Part shown: one piece after another, positions 22,446 to 33,336 of the stretch
How positions within the stretch are numbered: position 1 is the stretch's first letter
Layout: each line of letters begins with the position of its first letter
From: Adineta vaga
Taxonomy: Eukaryota; Rotifera
Length of the DNA: 64,000 nucleotides
Reading direction: 5' to 3'
Assembly: GCA_021613535.1 (NCBI GenBank)
Contig: CP075492.1
Coordinates: forward strand, 2,666,001 to 2,730,000
Program-made: the position numbers and the translations under genes
The notes under the pieces: generated by a model
Database searches by the model: none
What the model was told of the DNA's origin: nothing
The model's input: the letters and a program-made list of their open reading frames with translations, nothing else

Positions 22446-23857
22446 CTAATATGTTGTTCTTTTAAACGAAGGAATTCCATCGAAATCCGTAACCTGATTT
22501 CCTTGATAAACTATTGGAGGATCTAACCAAAATGACTGAATCTTTGGAGATACAGCTACATGAAAATTTAGCATCAAATCTAATGGAAAAAGTCGATTTT
22601 TTTCAGCGTTAAGTTGATCTAATATCGCCTTCGCTGAACAAGCAGTCAACAAATAAGCATGATTGCATCGAGTTGATTTGCCTTTGTGTGTGGAGAACAT
22701 TGGTGGTGCATCTTTTCGATTGATTGGAAAAGAAGGATCATGAAGATGAAAACAACCACCGATGAATATCATTGGATCTTGTTCAACCCATTCATTACTA
22801 TTCTTCGATAGCGGTGGTCTATCCTTGATACATTGATTTAGTCCACCCATTTTGAGCATACCTGTACGAATAGCTGTATAGATAGTTCGATCAAATTTCT
22901 CACGAAAGTATGGTACAAAAATGGCATCATCTTCAAAAATAAGTGATAGAGAAGAGTTCCGAGTAACAATGTCATGCCATATATCGACATGTTGCATTGC
23001 AATTGAACATCGTCGTTGACGCGTTGGATTGCCTAAATATTTGATAGTTAATCAAGAGACAATGCAATGTAAATAGATTGAATATTAGATTTTATCTGTT
23101 TGGTCTCTAAGTTAAAGGAATAATAACAATATTTGAGTATCAAATTTTGCTACCTATTGATGAAACTGTTAGAAGTACTGAGGTGCTACAGAATTCTAAG
23201 TTACACTTACCCCATTTTTTTAAGTTGAGCTTTCTGTAAATGTCTTCTTTATTCTTTGGATCACGACAACTAGCATACGTCCATTTCATACGCCATTCAT
23301 AATTAGTTATATTATATTGATTCAATGATCTCTTTAAGTAAGCACGACGATCAGTCAGTCGTGAATCAGAAATGATGTAGATGTGATCAACAAATGCAAG
23401 ACCAGTCGTTGTTATTGAAGAAGTTGGTATATTAAAAGATCTATTTTCCTTTTGTATATTATAAATAGGTTCCCATGGAGTAATATTTGCTGGAAGAGAT
23501 TCATTAGGAAATGAAAATGCTTTCCATTGTGAACGAGGTCCTGAACGACTAATGATTTCATCCATTGAATAGAAATCATAAGCAGTATTATAGAGCAAGT
23601 AGATTGTTTCAGGAGTAAACCTTATGTTTCGATGCAAACTACTCAAATTGATCAGAACATAGTCATATGATGGTAAGATATTAAGATAAACTGAAGATAA
23701 TATATATATATATATATATAGAAATACGTGATATACACAATTGCAAGAATTATATTTATTTACCTGTACAACTTACAATAATTAAACCGAATGTAGCACT
23801 TATACATAATTGGTACATCTTTCTGCGACGATCACGTCTTTCTTTTGCAGCCAACAT
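22446..23857 (-). CDS. GT25-like glycosyltransferase, type II membrane protein
   Basis: Three exons (23764-23857, 23154-23690 and 22446-23032) join in phase 1 at both introns (69 and 121 bp) to about 405 aa. The N-terminus is a short basic cytoplasmic tail (MLAAKERRDRRRKM) with one signal anchor (YQLCISATFGLIIVSC), as in Golgi/ER type II enzymes. The lumenal part contains YIISDSRLTDRRAYLKRSL, typical of the start of glycosyltransferase family 25, and the acidic metal/nucleotide-sugar motif SLIFEDDAIF, followed by GGCFHLHDP and a conserved TRCNHAYLLT segment (GT25 members usually have A.LIS here). Likely transfers a sugar to a protein or glycan in the secretory pathway; acceptor unknown. An (AT)n run lies in intron 1 at 23700-23719. 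Confidence 0.75.
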
Positions 23858-23937
23858 GATTTAAATTTATATCAGTTTAAAATAGACTATCAAAATAAAA
23901 TTAAAATAAAAAAATAGTTCCGAAAATTGTATCTATT

Positions 23938-24035
23938 ATTTGTCGATGGGAGGATTCTGAAAAGTAGGTCGAGAAGTCCGGTTGATGGTTGAAAACTGAA
24001 GAAAATACGTTTTTTTCTGCATTTTACGGAAAAAC
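23938..24035. repeat. Degenerate dispersed repeat, copy 2
   Basis: TTTGTCGATGGGAGGATTC..GGTTGATGGTTGAAAAC..TACGTTTTTTTC aligns imperfectly with 20290-20385. Located just upstream of the GT25-like gene. No coding content. Confidence 0.4.
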
Positions 24036-26030
24036 GGATTCTACTCAGATTTTTAATGCTTTTTTTACATGAGCTCTTTTTTGATGTTACTGGCATCAAA
24101 TAGATATTCGTATTAATAAACTAACCTGAGTGGTGATGTATAGACAAATATGGTTTGTGTAGATGAAAAGCTACATTACTTGATATGGTAGCCTCGAAAA
24201 ACGCATTTAGCGTGACGTTTAAAGAACAGGCAAACGGCGTTTTCATGGGAGTGAGAAAGGTAAAAATCCCTTTCGAATCAATGCATCACTGAAAAACAGT
24301 ATAGGTAGCATTTTTTATTTCCTCTTTATCACATAAAACCTATTGGGTATTCGTGTGGAACGAAATGTTTGATGATATGAAAGCGATCGAGGGATTTATT
24401 TTGTTTATTAAATAAATTGATTCACTCGTTATCTGTTTTAGATGTAATAGATAAAATATTTTATGAATTAAATACTTTTATTAATCAATTGAAAATCAAA
24501 AGAGATTATTTAAATTTCTTCATCATTATTCATTACCAATGATTTTCGCATAGAATTTATCGAGTTTAATTGAAAGTATTGTATTGCGAGTTGATGTCAA
24601 TATAGATATGTATTTAATTGAAGATAGACATCAATATTCTCTATGCATTCAATCGTCGTAAAAATGAACACTACCAAATGTTCTACCGTATACTTGCTTG
24701 AGTCATGAGGAAGATTGAGATGGGGTGTCATCGAAGGCGTACTGAATAAATTTTCACCTACACCCTCAACTTTTAATAATCGAATATTGAATAATATTTG
24801 AATTTTTTTTTCTTAGTCTTGCAAAGAATATGTGTCGCGAAATAATCTCTAATGAACTAAACGTTGTTTTCGATTCAAATAATGTTCATCTTAAGGGTGT
24901 GGGTGTAGTAAGACTACACCAACATTTACCATTATCGAAGAGTATCAATAAACAAGAGAATGAAGAATTTATTCAATATTCTATATTTGATGTTAATAAT
25001 GAAAGAAAAGTTATATTTATATGACTATATTAAATAATAATAAAGATAAAGATATCAATTTGTTGTGATGCAATGACATTGACGTTATTCAATACGAATC
25101 ATGAGTAGGATAACAGTATATCAAATAATACTTCTGATTTCCTTAAATAAATATATGAAGCAGTGTCGGAGTTATTGGCGTGGATATGATTTTCTTGCAC
25201 TTTTGTTTCTGTTCGAAATCTCAGCGGTTTATTGTATATAAATAAAGACGTTAGTTAATAATCAAAGTTTGAAATGTAAACAAAACCTATTTCATTTTCT
25301 TTTTTCTTCTAACATGTGACAAAATAAATTGCATGAATAAATATCAATTATTTCTAATATATCAATAGATATTACCAGGATGTTCTTGAAGATGCATACT
25401 TTTTGAATAGAATATTTTAAATCAAAACAAACAAACACAATAGTGCTTCTCAAGATATAAAAGAACATTCATTTCAATGGTTTTTAATCCTAGATAAAAA
25501 TATTTATTAACTAAGTATGAAAGTATATTTTCTAAAGAAGAATATATAATTGAGATAGTTTCGATGTTAATCTGATTTTAGATGATGATTATATATCACT
25601 AAAAACTACTAACATTCTTTTTTGATACATATCAGAGATAATTATGCTTATTCAAAAATTTTTTTTCACCTTAAATACATAAAAGAATATTTACCATTTT
25701 CTTTTTTTCTCAAGCTGTGCTCTTCACTGTGATACTTGAAAGTATTGATAAAATATATCGAAATGGAATTAAGTGTATAAAAGCCTAAGTTCTTACTTTA
25801 TCCCAAGAATTTCAGATTGATGCTGTCTTCTTCTCTGCATGTGTTAATGAAGTGTCGGAAGAGAAAAGAAAAATGAATGGATTCTGCTCTTGTCTTTTTA
25901 TGATACATTTTAATAACGAGAATCAGATTAATAACGTCTTGTTGAGTTTCCAATATTGAAAGGAAAAGAATAATTTGCTTATCTATAATACGTAAAATCG
26001 AAGTGTTTAAACTCGTTTTTTTGTAATTCA
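24036..26030. other. Long intergenic region with hairpin-type sequence
   Basis: No gene found. Two stretches belong to the window's G-rich hairpin theme: about 24722-24774 (GGGGTGT...CACCTACACCCTC) and 24893-24921 (GGTGTAGT/ACTACACC arms). The rest is AT-rich spacer. Confidence 0.4.
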
Positions 26031-26927
26031 ATGGTTTCAACATTTGTCATCAATCAAATATACATATGCATCTGTATTATCAATTGTCTTATTTCATCGA
26101 TTTTTCTCATTATCGTTCTTATCAATCATCGTCGATGTTTTAATTTCTCCACTTTTCTAGTATGTAACACTGCTCTGGGTATTTTTCTTTATTCAATTGT
26201 AAACATAGCATCAGTTTGTTATATGTTTATTTGGGATGAACAAGTATCGCCTGCTATCGATCCATTATGTTCGGTACGCGCTTATTTTTATCATTCGACG
26301 ATTGCATGGATTCATCATTCCTTGGTTCTTCAAGCTATTCAACGATATTGTAAAGTTCGAACACTTCAAATTTTCCATACTCGTACTCGTCAATTAGGTT
26401 TTATTCTCATTCAATGGTTATTTGATTTTACTTTTGTTTTACCTGTTTTTTTGACAGGTAATATGAAAAAATTAACAATGGATAATCTATGTTTTGTTTC
26501 ATTGGACAAACTTCCATTAGTCTTTTACTTAGCGACAGTGTCATTTCTCCTATCAGATATCATTATAAATATAATCTATCGATTATTAGTACGTTATGTA
26601 CATGAAATTTCATCACGAGTAAATGGTAATCGGCAAATACAGATGCAACGAGATTTGACAATGGTACGTCGTGTTGTTTTGTTAAATATTCCTTTGCTTG
26701 TTATCGGCATTCCTGTACTTATTGTTCTTGTATTAATAGTAATTCGTACTGATTTATTACCTAAAAATACTCTAAGAATCTTAGTCATGATGGGGAATTC
26801 ACCATTGTCATTTATGCTTTTGATTCTCTTATGGACGACACCAAATCTTCGACAAAGTTTTATCAACAATTGGAATCGAATGAAACAATTTGTATCGATT
26901 AAAAAGAATTCTGTTCGACCACAGTAG
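26031..26927 (+). CDS. 7TM G-protein-coupled receptor (rhodopsin-type)
   Basis: Single exon, 298 aa, intact. Seven hydrophobic segments are visible: TM1 YICICIINCLISSIFLIIVL; TM2 LVCNTALGIFLYSIVNIA; TM3 around IAWIHHSLVLQAIQRY, with QRY in the DRY position; TM4 LGFILIQWLFDFTFVLPVF; TM5 VFYLATVSFLLSDIIINII; TM6 NIPLLVIGIPVLIVLVL; TM7 NSPLSFMLLILLWTTPNLR, an NPxxY-like region without the classic motif. A Cys before TM3 (PLCSVRAYF) and one in loop 2 (NLCFVS) can form the usual disulfide. The tail is short and basic. It belongs to the lineage-expanded bdelloid receptor type; ligand unknown. Confidence 0.8.
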   Translation: MVSTFVINQIYICICIINCLISSIFLIIVLINHRRCFNFSTFLVCNTALGIFLYSIVNIASVCYMFIWDEQVSPAIDPLCSVRAYFYHSTIAWIHHSLVLQAIQRYCKVRTLQIFHTRTRQLGFILIQWLFDFTFVLPVFLTGNMKKLTMDNLCFVSLDKLPLVFYLATVSFLLSDIIINIIYRLLVRYVHEISSRVNGNRQIQMQRDLTMVRRVVLLNIPLLVIGIPVLIVLVLIVIRTDLLPKNTLRILVMMGNSPLSFMLLILLWTTPNLRQSFINNWNRMKQFVSIKKNSVRPQ

Positions 26928-27963
26928 AATAATTCGTTCACATATGATTACAATTTTTATGGTTTACGAAGACTGATTCTTTCTCTTCGTATTCTAAACA
27001 TACTATCGTTTTCAATTGGTGGATGTTTTATGAAGTGAAAGAGTTTTTATTGATTTATTAGTCAAGTTGAACCGTTGAGCTTGAAGGAACGCAATTGCTT
27101 CTTCAATCTATAAAGGTCAACATACATTAGTCATATAGAAAATTGTTCGTTTACTTTTCATTAGCCAATAAAACCTAAAATAACTGTGTTTAAAGAATTT
27201 TGATTGAGTTATCATCTTCAATTTACCTATAACTAAAGACCAATTAGAGAAGAAAAAGATGAAAGAGTCGCAGCGTTCGATAAGGAGAATTTGAAACACA
27301 TAGCAGAGATTCAGGCTGATAAATTTTAACTGAATTATATTCGGGATTATTGTACTCAAAATTATAGAATTGATGATGTTTTCTTATTCAGTCAACTTTT
27401 TTGTAGTTTAATGTATTCTATGCGATCATAATTAACTTCATGTAGTTGTCATAGACCTGTGTACACCTTCAGCTTGCAAAAACCTATTGAAATCGGCTAA
27501 CTATAAATATTATTTGCGATTAGAAGGTTCTTTCAACAGAGTATCTGATTATGTAGGTATTTTGACTCCCAATCGAAGAAAGCCTTATACAATTTCTTTC
27601 ATGATTCATTCTTGTGTCGAACATGTATTAATATATATTTGGTTGAAGGACACCTTTATTATTAACGAATCAATAGATGCTTTTCGTTTTTTCTTCTTTA
27701 TTCTGCATCCATTCTGCATGCGTTCTCTTCAACGAGGACAATATGTCTTTGTTACTATTCTAAACAATCATTGAGTATACGTTCTCTCAATGAAAAAGCC
27801 TTTTTTCTGTAATAGATCGATTTATTTAGATAGAATTTGAAGGTATATCTTTTGAAATGAGAAACTATATTGACAAAACTAGATAGGATCAACATGTAAA
27901 AGATTTTCACATTATTTATTGAATATAGATAATTAGATATTCAAGTGTTAGTACCGACTGATT
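26928..27963. other. Intergenic, nothing recognised
   Basis: A 95-codon plus-strand ORF at 27487-27774 lacks any family feature and is not accepted. No repeats or RNA genes seen. Confidence 0.35.
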
Positions 27964-28761
27964 ATGGCACAATCAGATAGTACAACCAATGTTCAACAAG
28001 ACAACAATGAAAACATGCGACGAAGATTAGACAAAGAAAAGTTAAACGATAATGAAGTCGATAAATTGTATGATATTGTAGAAGTAACTGATGGTCTCTT
28101 CAACCAACATCATATTCGATATACAATTGAAGGTGGAACGTTTCTAGGTGCTGTTAGAAATGGTGGTCTTATTAAACATGATAATGATGCTGATTTTAAT
28201 ATTCTTCAGGATGATATATCTAAAATAAAAACTTTAAAACATGATTTTGCTGAATATGGTCTTGAAATTATTGATACTCCAGGATGGGGATTACAAATTA
28301 GTCATCAAGATAGTCCTACTTTAGCAGCCGATCTTTGGACTGATGGAACTCATAAATGGACTAGTAAGTGGCCATTTCTTGATCTCATTGCTATACGATG
28401 GGATGACAAACAAGAAAAATATATATATGCTGGGGATGTAGCTCATAATGATTATCCGGAATATTATTTAACTAAGTCGGACTGGGAAAACCCTTTTGAA
28501 CGAATAGCATATGGTCATTTGATGTTGTGGGTTGTTGGAGGTGAGAACAATCGACGAGCATATTTGGATCGTCATTTTGAAAATTGGAAGAAAATGGTTG
28601 AAATGAAAATGGATCATCGAGCGAATGAATATTTTAAAAGCGCAATTCGATGTCCATTTTCTGAAGCAGATGCTGGCTATCGTGAAAGAAGTAAAAATCC
28701 AACAACATTGAAAAAACTATGGTCACAAACAAAATCAAAGGACGTAAATCACGACAATTAA
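27964..28761 (+). CDS. LicD/fukutin-type nucleotidyltransferase domain protein
   Basis: Single exon, 265 aa, soluble, no signal peptide. The nucleotidyltransferase core is IEGGTFLGAVRNGGLIKHDND (in part) at residues 55-77, with the metal-binding acidic series Asp73, Asp75 and Asp77, as in LicD-family phosphotransferases (GG..LGA.R..G.I..D.D.D). Residues 100-170 (DTPGWGLQI, DLIAIRWDD) fit the remainder of the fold. LicD family members transfer phosphocholine or ribitol-phosphate-type groups onto glycans; the substrate here is unknown. The intronless structure and bacterial-style domain make horizontal acquisition possible, though codon use matches the neighbours. Confidence 0.75.
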   Translation: MAQSDSTTNVQQDNNENMRRRLDKEKLNDNEVDKLYDIVEVTDGLFNQHHIRYTIEGGTFLGAVRNGGLIKHDNDADFNILQDDISKIKTLKHDFAEYGLEIIDTPGWGLQISHQDSPTLAADLWTDGTHKWTSKWPFLDLIAIRWDDKQEKYIYAGDVAHNDYPEYYLTKSDWENPFERIAYGHLMLWVVGGENNRRAYLDRHFENWKKMVEMKMDHRANEYFKSAIRCPFSEADAGYRERSKNPTTLKKLWSQTKSKDVNHDN

Positions 28762-29162
28762 TTTTTCCATTTAGTTCTTCATGAACAAAATAAACACTCA
28801 TTTTCAAGTATATTCTTCTATTTATTAATTTATTAATAAAATCGATAAATATAATGATATATTCATTTTCTTACGTTATTTATCTACGTGACAATATAGT
28901 TAAAAACACAATTACAGATGGCGCTAGTTGCAAATAAAAATACATAATATCAATTCATTAGAAAAATATTTCAAATACAAAAAATAATAAAGATTTGTGT
29001 TAGTTTAAATCGGGATTAAATATTCGTAGAAAAACTCATTTCTGATTGGCTGACACATTGTCGTATACTATAGTAGACGATCATAGTCTTCAAATACTTT
29101 TGACGTAGTTCCATATAAGAAATATATGTAAAATAATTTTCTTTATTTTTTCAATTGTAGAA
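28762..29162. other. Intergenic spacer
   Basis: Between the LicD-like and EEP genes, both on the plus strand. An acceptor-like TTTTTTCAATTGTAG ends two bases before the EEP start codon, suggesting a 5' UTR intron in this stretch. Confidence 0.4.
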
Positions 29163-29963
29163 ATGAGTTCTGTCGTATCATCACATGATTTATCATTACT
29201 TAGTTGGAATATCTTAGCTCCATGTTGGATATTGAAAGAATGGTATCCATCTATGTATGATTTAGCTGCTGATAATCGAACTCGTCTTGAATTAGTTATT
29301 TCACATATTAAAACACTCGCTCATGATATCGTTTTTATTCAAGAAGCACAAGAAGATCAATTAGATTTATTTAAAGAAAAATTAAGTAATGATTATTATT
29401 ATGAATATATTTCCAATAATCCAACACCATGTTCTGCAGCTAATGGACTTCTGACTTTGATTCGTAAGAATTATCTTTATGCATCAGAAATCAAAATAAC
29501 AAATGGAATTCTTGATTTACAAAGAGGAGAAGCTATTCAAATTATTACAATTCCTTCAAAGAATCTTTATCTATTAAATATTCATCTTGATTATAATCAT
29601 CGATTAGATCAATCAAAAATGATTTTCGAAAGATGTAAAACATTAATTGGTGAAGAGCATTCGATTGCTCTCATGGCAGGTGATATCAATGCTGAAATTC
29701 AAGATCAAATCGAATTTCAATGGACTGGTTTTGATCATGTTTTTCATGAATCATCAAAACATGCAAAGATTCCGACTTATTATTCTGATCCGCAATATAT
29801 TTGGCCAAATATGGTTATTGATCATATTTTATACGATACTAATCAACTTGAATTGATGGAACATGGTAAAGCATGGGATACACATGATCGAACACTTGAA
29901 GAATCTTTGAAAAAATTCGGTAGTGATCATATTTATATTTGGGCAACATTTCGTTTTCGATAA
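29163..29963 (+). CDS. Endonuclease/exonuclease/phosphatase (EEP) family protein
   Basis: Single exon, 266 aa. The metal-dependent phosphodiesterase signature set is complete: Asn16 in LLSWNILAP, Glu61 in VFIQEAQED, His141 in LLNIHLDYN, Asp174/Asn176 in MAGDINAE, Asp220/His221 (VIDHILYD) and the terminal Ser-Asp255-His256 (GSDHIYIW). No signal peptide. Members hydrolyse phosphodiesters in RNA (CCR4/angel type), DNA adducts (TDP2 type) or phospholipids. The spacing and short length are closest to the small TDP2/nocturnin-like group, but I cannot decide among them. Probably active, since no catalytic residue is missing. Confidence 0.8.
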   Translation: MSSVVSSHDLSLLSWNILAPCWILKEWYPSMYDLAADNRTRLELVISHIKTLAHDIVFIQEAQEDQLDLFKEKLSNDYYYEYISNNPTPCSAANGLLTLIRKNYLYASEIKITNGILDLQRGEAIQIITIPSKNLYLLNIHLDYNHRLDQSKMIFERCKTLIGEEHSIALMAGDINAEIQDQIEFQWTGFDHVFHESSKHAKIPTYYSDPQYIWPNMVIDHILYDTNQLELMEHGKAWDTHDRTLEESLKKFGSDHIYIWATFRFR

Positions 29964-30793
29964 CATACAAGAGACTAGTCATTATAATTATATTTTTGTT
30001 CTCTGTATTTATTCAGATTGTGTTTTTTTTCTTCTTCTCAAACTAAATAAAGATAATTCATCCAGCTGCTGTTATATCGGTGGATGAAGATGTGGCAAAA
30101 AATGTGAATGTATTTTCTTCAGTTTCTGTTCGTATATATTCTGAATAAATCTTGTTTTGTTTTTAATTAAGTATTCTATAGGTTGAAAAGAAAGAACTTG
30201 TATGTATTCTTATCATATAATTATATTTGTTACATGTTTCATTCAATAACACGAGCATGCACTTTAAAAAAGATGAATTCAATATAATGTTTCTGAGTTT
30301 CTATTGAATATGATTGACTATTTGTTCGATTCTATGAATATGTATATATAAACAACTGTAAGTTGATACCTTATGGAATCATTTATTTACTTGGAATTCT
30401 CAAGAAATAAGTATATATTTTGAATTCATTTGAAAAAGACATCTGAGAACATAATGTTAAAATCAGCATCGATTGAACTTTATCATCATTCGCCATATCA
30501 TGGAAACAAGATTCGACAACAAGTATAGTAGTAATGAATATAACTGTTCAAATCAAATATTCTAATTATCTTTAAGACGTCGGTAAGAGTACGTCGTGTC
30601 AATCGGACGTCCGCTAAACACATACATTCAGCATTGCAATCGACAGATGTTAAAAAACAGGTATAATGTTTACATACACTTAACGTTAAAAAGACTAGAT
30701 CTTTTTGACGTATTCTATCGTACTTTATATTTAGCGAATAAAGAATAACTGTACTGTTCAAACTTTTAACCCTCCTGCTTCAGCACATCAATC
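29964..30793. other. Intergenic, nothing recognised
   Basis: AT-rich spacer; the minus-strand ORF near 30498-30761 has no family features. Confidence 0.35.
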
Positions 30794-32156
30794 AATGGAC
30801 AAAACAATCGATCAAAAACAGTTGCTTGAACAGAATAAAGAAATTATTTTGCATCCGAGAACGTTAACGCCAACAGATTATCATGATATTCGCTTATCAG
30901 AAGTAAATTTTATTTTACTATGAATATGATTGTTATAATTTCTCGTTATAAAGACATCCAAATCTAATGTATCGTTTGATTCAATTAGCCATATTACACG
31001 ATTCTCTAATTATTCATCGAAAATATTATTAAGGTCGCCACAAATATATGAAAAAGATTGGAAACAGCAGAAACGACACCGACGACGACGTCGTCGTTGC
31101 TGTGGTTTATATTTTACTTGTTGCTCTCCATGTTGCTGCTGCATCGGATCCATTCTAGCTCTTCTGTTGCTTCTTATTGGACTGACTGCTTTGCTTGTCG
31201 CACTTCTTACAAACAAAGGATCTCTTATTAAAACCACGAGTAGATCAATTCTATCTTTAGATCAATATTCCATGTGTTTTTCCATCGATTTCTAGGCACA
31301 ACGACAACGAGTACTTCCTCTACATCGACTAGTAGTAGTTCAACATCGGCATCGTCTAGTACTTCTTCCACATCAACGAGTAGTAGTTCAACATCGTCGA
31401 CGACGAGTACTTCTTCCATATCAACCAGTAGTAGTTCAACATCAACAAGTACTAGTACTTCTACAACATCCGAGACAACCGTCTGTGAGTCTTTCAACTC
31501 TTCTATCATCCGCATCTTATGAAAACAATCTTTTTTCTTCTTTTTTTCAAGCAACAACGACTGAAACAACAACAAGTTCAACATCGACAACCAGTACAAC
31601 AACATCATGTAAGTCTATAGGAAAACAAATGAATAAAGAAACACCTATCTACATTCGTCTCATTTTTCCTTCAGCTACCACTCCATCACCTCCGTGTCCA
31701 CCTCTTTCTGTTGGTTCTTCAAGTACTCTTCATAATGCAATAACTGGACCTACTATCTACACTTGTCAAGCTTTCCAATGGACAGCACCAAGTACTGGTC
31801 CAGTTGCTCTTGCTTTTGAAATGCGCAATGATCCTTCGTCGTGGTATATCGATGATGTATCTGTATATCATGGAGGTACTCAAATGTTACTCAATGGAGG
31901 TTTTGAAACAGGAGCTTTTGCTCCTGGATGGCAAAGAACTCAAGCAACGGGCAGTACTTGTGGCATTTATCCTGGTCAGATAAGCACTGTGATGCCTCGT
32001 ACAGGTACTTATAGTATTCGAGATGGAAGTCTTACATGTAAGGATAAAATTGGTCAATCATTCATAGCTACAGCTGGTGATGTTTATATCGTCAGCTATT
32101 GGTATAAAACGAATGCATTGGGATCAGGTCAATCTATTACTGTTACTCTTTCATGA
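30794..32156 (+). CDS. Type II membrane protein with Ser/Thr stalk and C-terminal ectodomain
   Basis: A Cys-rich juxtamembrane segment (RRCCGLYFTCCSPCCCC), probably palmitoylated, precedes one TM (GSILALLLLLIGLTALLVALL). Exons ending at 31239 and covering 31296-31484, 31552-31608 and 31675-32156 join through phase-1 introns. The stalk is a mucin-like Ser/Thr repeat. The C-terminal domain of about 155 aa (WYIDDVSVYHGG, NGGFETGAFAPGWQ, SYWYKT) looks like a galactose-binding/CBM-type beta-sandwich. Probably a cell-surface glycoprotein. The N-terminus is unsettled: MDKTIDQKQLLEQNKEII (30794 on) and HPNLMYRLIQLAILHDS (about 30958-31008) look coding, but joining them to the TM exon needs one-base shifts near 31029 and at the exon 1 junction. 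Either the 5' end is broken or the true first exon is different. Confidence 0.6.
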
Positions 32157-32423
32157 TTATAATACGAGAGGATAATGGAACTTGATCGTTCTTCTTTTTG
32201 TGCATTCATTTGTTATAGACTAGCGTGTGAATTAGGGTGATTGAAGAAAATAACGACACCCACACCCTCAAGATTTATATTTAACCAATATTGATTGTAA
32301 AAAAAGAATTTGATTCACTTCAAATAATGCCATCTGATATATTTGATTCAATAAATGTCTAAGATGAAAGAAAAAAAAGTATTCATCATGTATAATATCT
32401 AATTTCTATGAGCCATTTATCCT

Positions 32424-33223
32424 CTACAGTATTTGTTTATTTTTCTTTTCATTCTGATGACAAGTACAATGACAGTATCCTCCAGTATCACTTCGACGAT
32501 AATACCCACCATCATTCCAACCACCACTATTTGCCACATAAATACAATCATCACAACCAGTTGCACGAAGACAACTTCTTTTCCTCATTGGTGAAACAAC
32601 TTTATCTTTTGTTATGAATGATCGATTTTGTTCTAAACTAATGAACAAGTTGAATTATGTAATAGAGTGCAGAGATCATTATTACCTGATAATAATGGAG
32701 AATTGTATTCAACATAGATAAGTTTATTCCAATCGATCTGTGGATTATTATTGATGTAGAGTTCTATTGGTTGTTGAATGAAATGATTTAAATCTTGTTG
32801 AAGATTATTGATCATTATATTCAATCGTTCGATATCGTGTTCAATGAAATCATTAACATCTTTTCGTAGACGAATTTCTTTTCCGATTAATTCGATTCCT
32901 TCTATGATCTCCGACTTTTTACGATATATTAATTGTAATGCTTGTTGACGAGTATTTTCAGCTATTTGAATTACTTTTTCCATCATACCTTTTTGCCAAT
33001 TATCAATACGAGCGAGTAGAGAACTTTCCACACGTTGAATTTGATTTGTTCCTTTTGTTTTCGTCATAAGCTGGTTGCAATCATTGATGAGATGATTCAT
33101 CTGCATTGTCATAGAATAACGATGATCATTAAAATGTTGTGGACAAAATAACGATTGACATCCTGTACAAATACATGTACCTGAAATGGTTCCACATGTG
33201 GAACATCGTTTTATAGTTGTCAT
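32424..33223 (-). CDS. B-box zinc-finger/coiled-coil protein
   Basis: Exons 32686-33223 and 32424-32632 join in phase 1 across a 53 bp intron. The alternative without splicing would stop at 32636-32638. The start is the ATG at 33223. The N-terminal Cys/His series (CSTCGTISGTCICTGCQSLF, then CPQHFNDHR) is a B-box-type zinc finger. A long helical region follows (about residues 45-175: WQKGMMEKVIQIAENTRQQA, RLNIMINNLQQDLNHFIQ) with coiled-coil character. The second exon adds a short Cys-rich C-terminus (CDDCIYVANSGGWNDGGYY, CHCTCHQNE). There is no RING finger before the B-box, unlike classical TRIM proteins. Cytosolic; likely a protein-protein scaffold. Role unknown. Confidence 0.7.
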
Positions 33224-33336
33224 TCTCAAGATTAGTCAATGATATTATGCAGAGAATTCAATTTTATGAATAGTGATCACGTTTCTTGTATCACACCTTT
33301 TTTATTGACTTAATACACAAATTCTCACTCTCACTC

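Noticed and set aside
27487-27774. 95-codon plus-strand ORF
   Set aside because: No recognisable domain or splice support.
31228-31608. Val/Asp/Glu-rich minus-strand ORF
   Set aside because: Antisense reading of the Ser/Thr repeat stalk exons and their introns.
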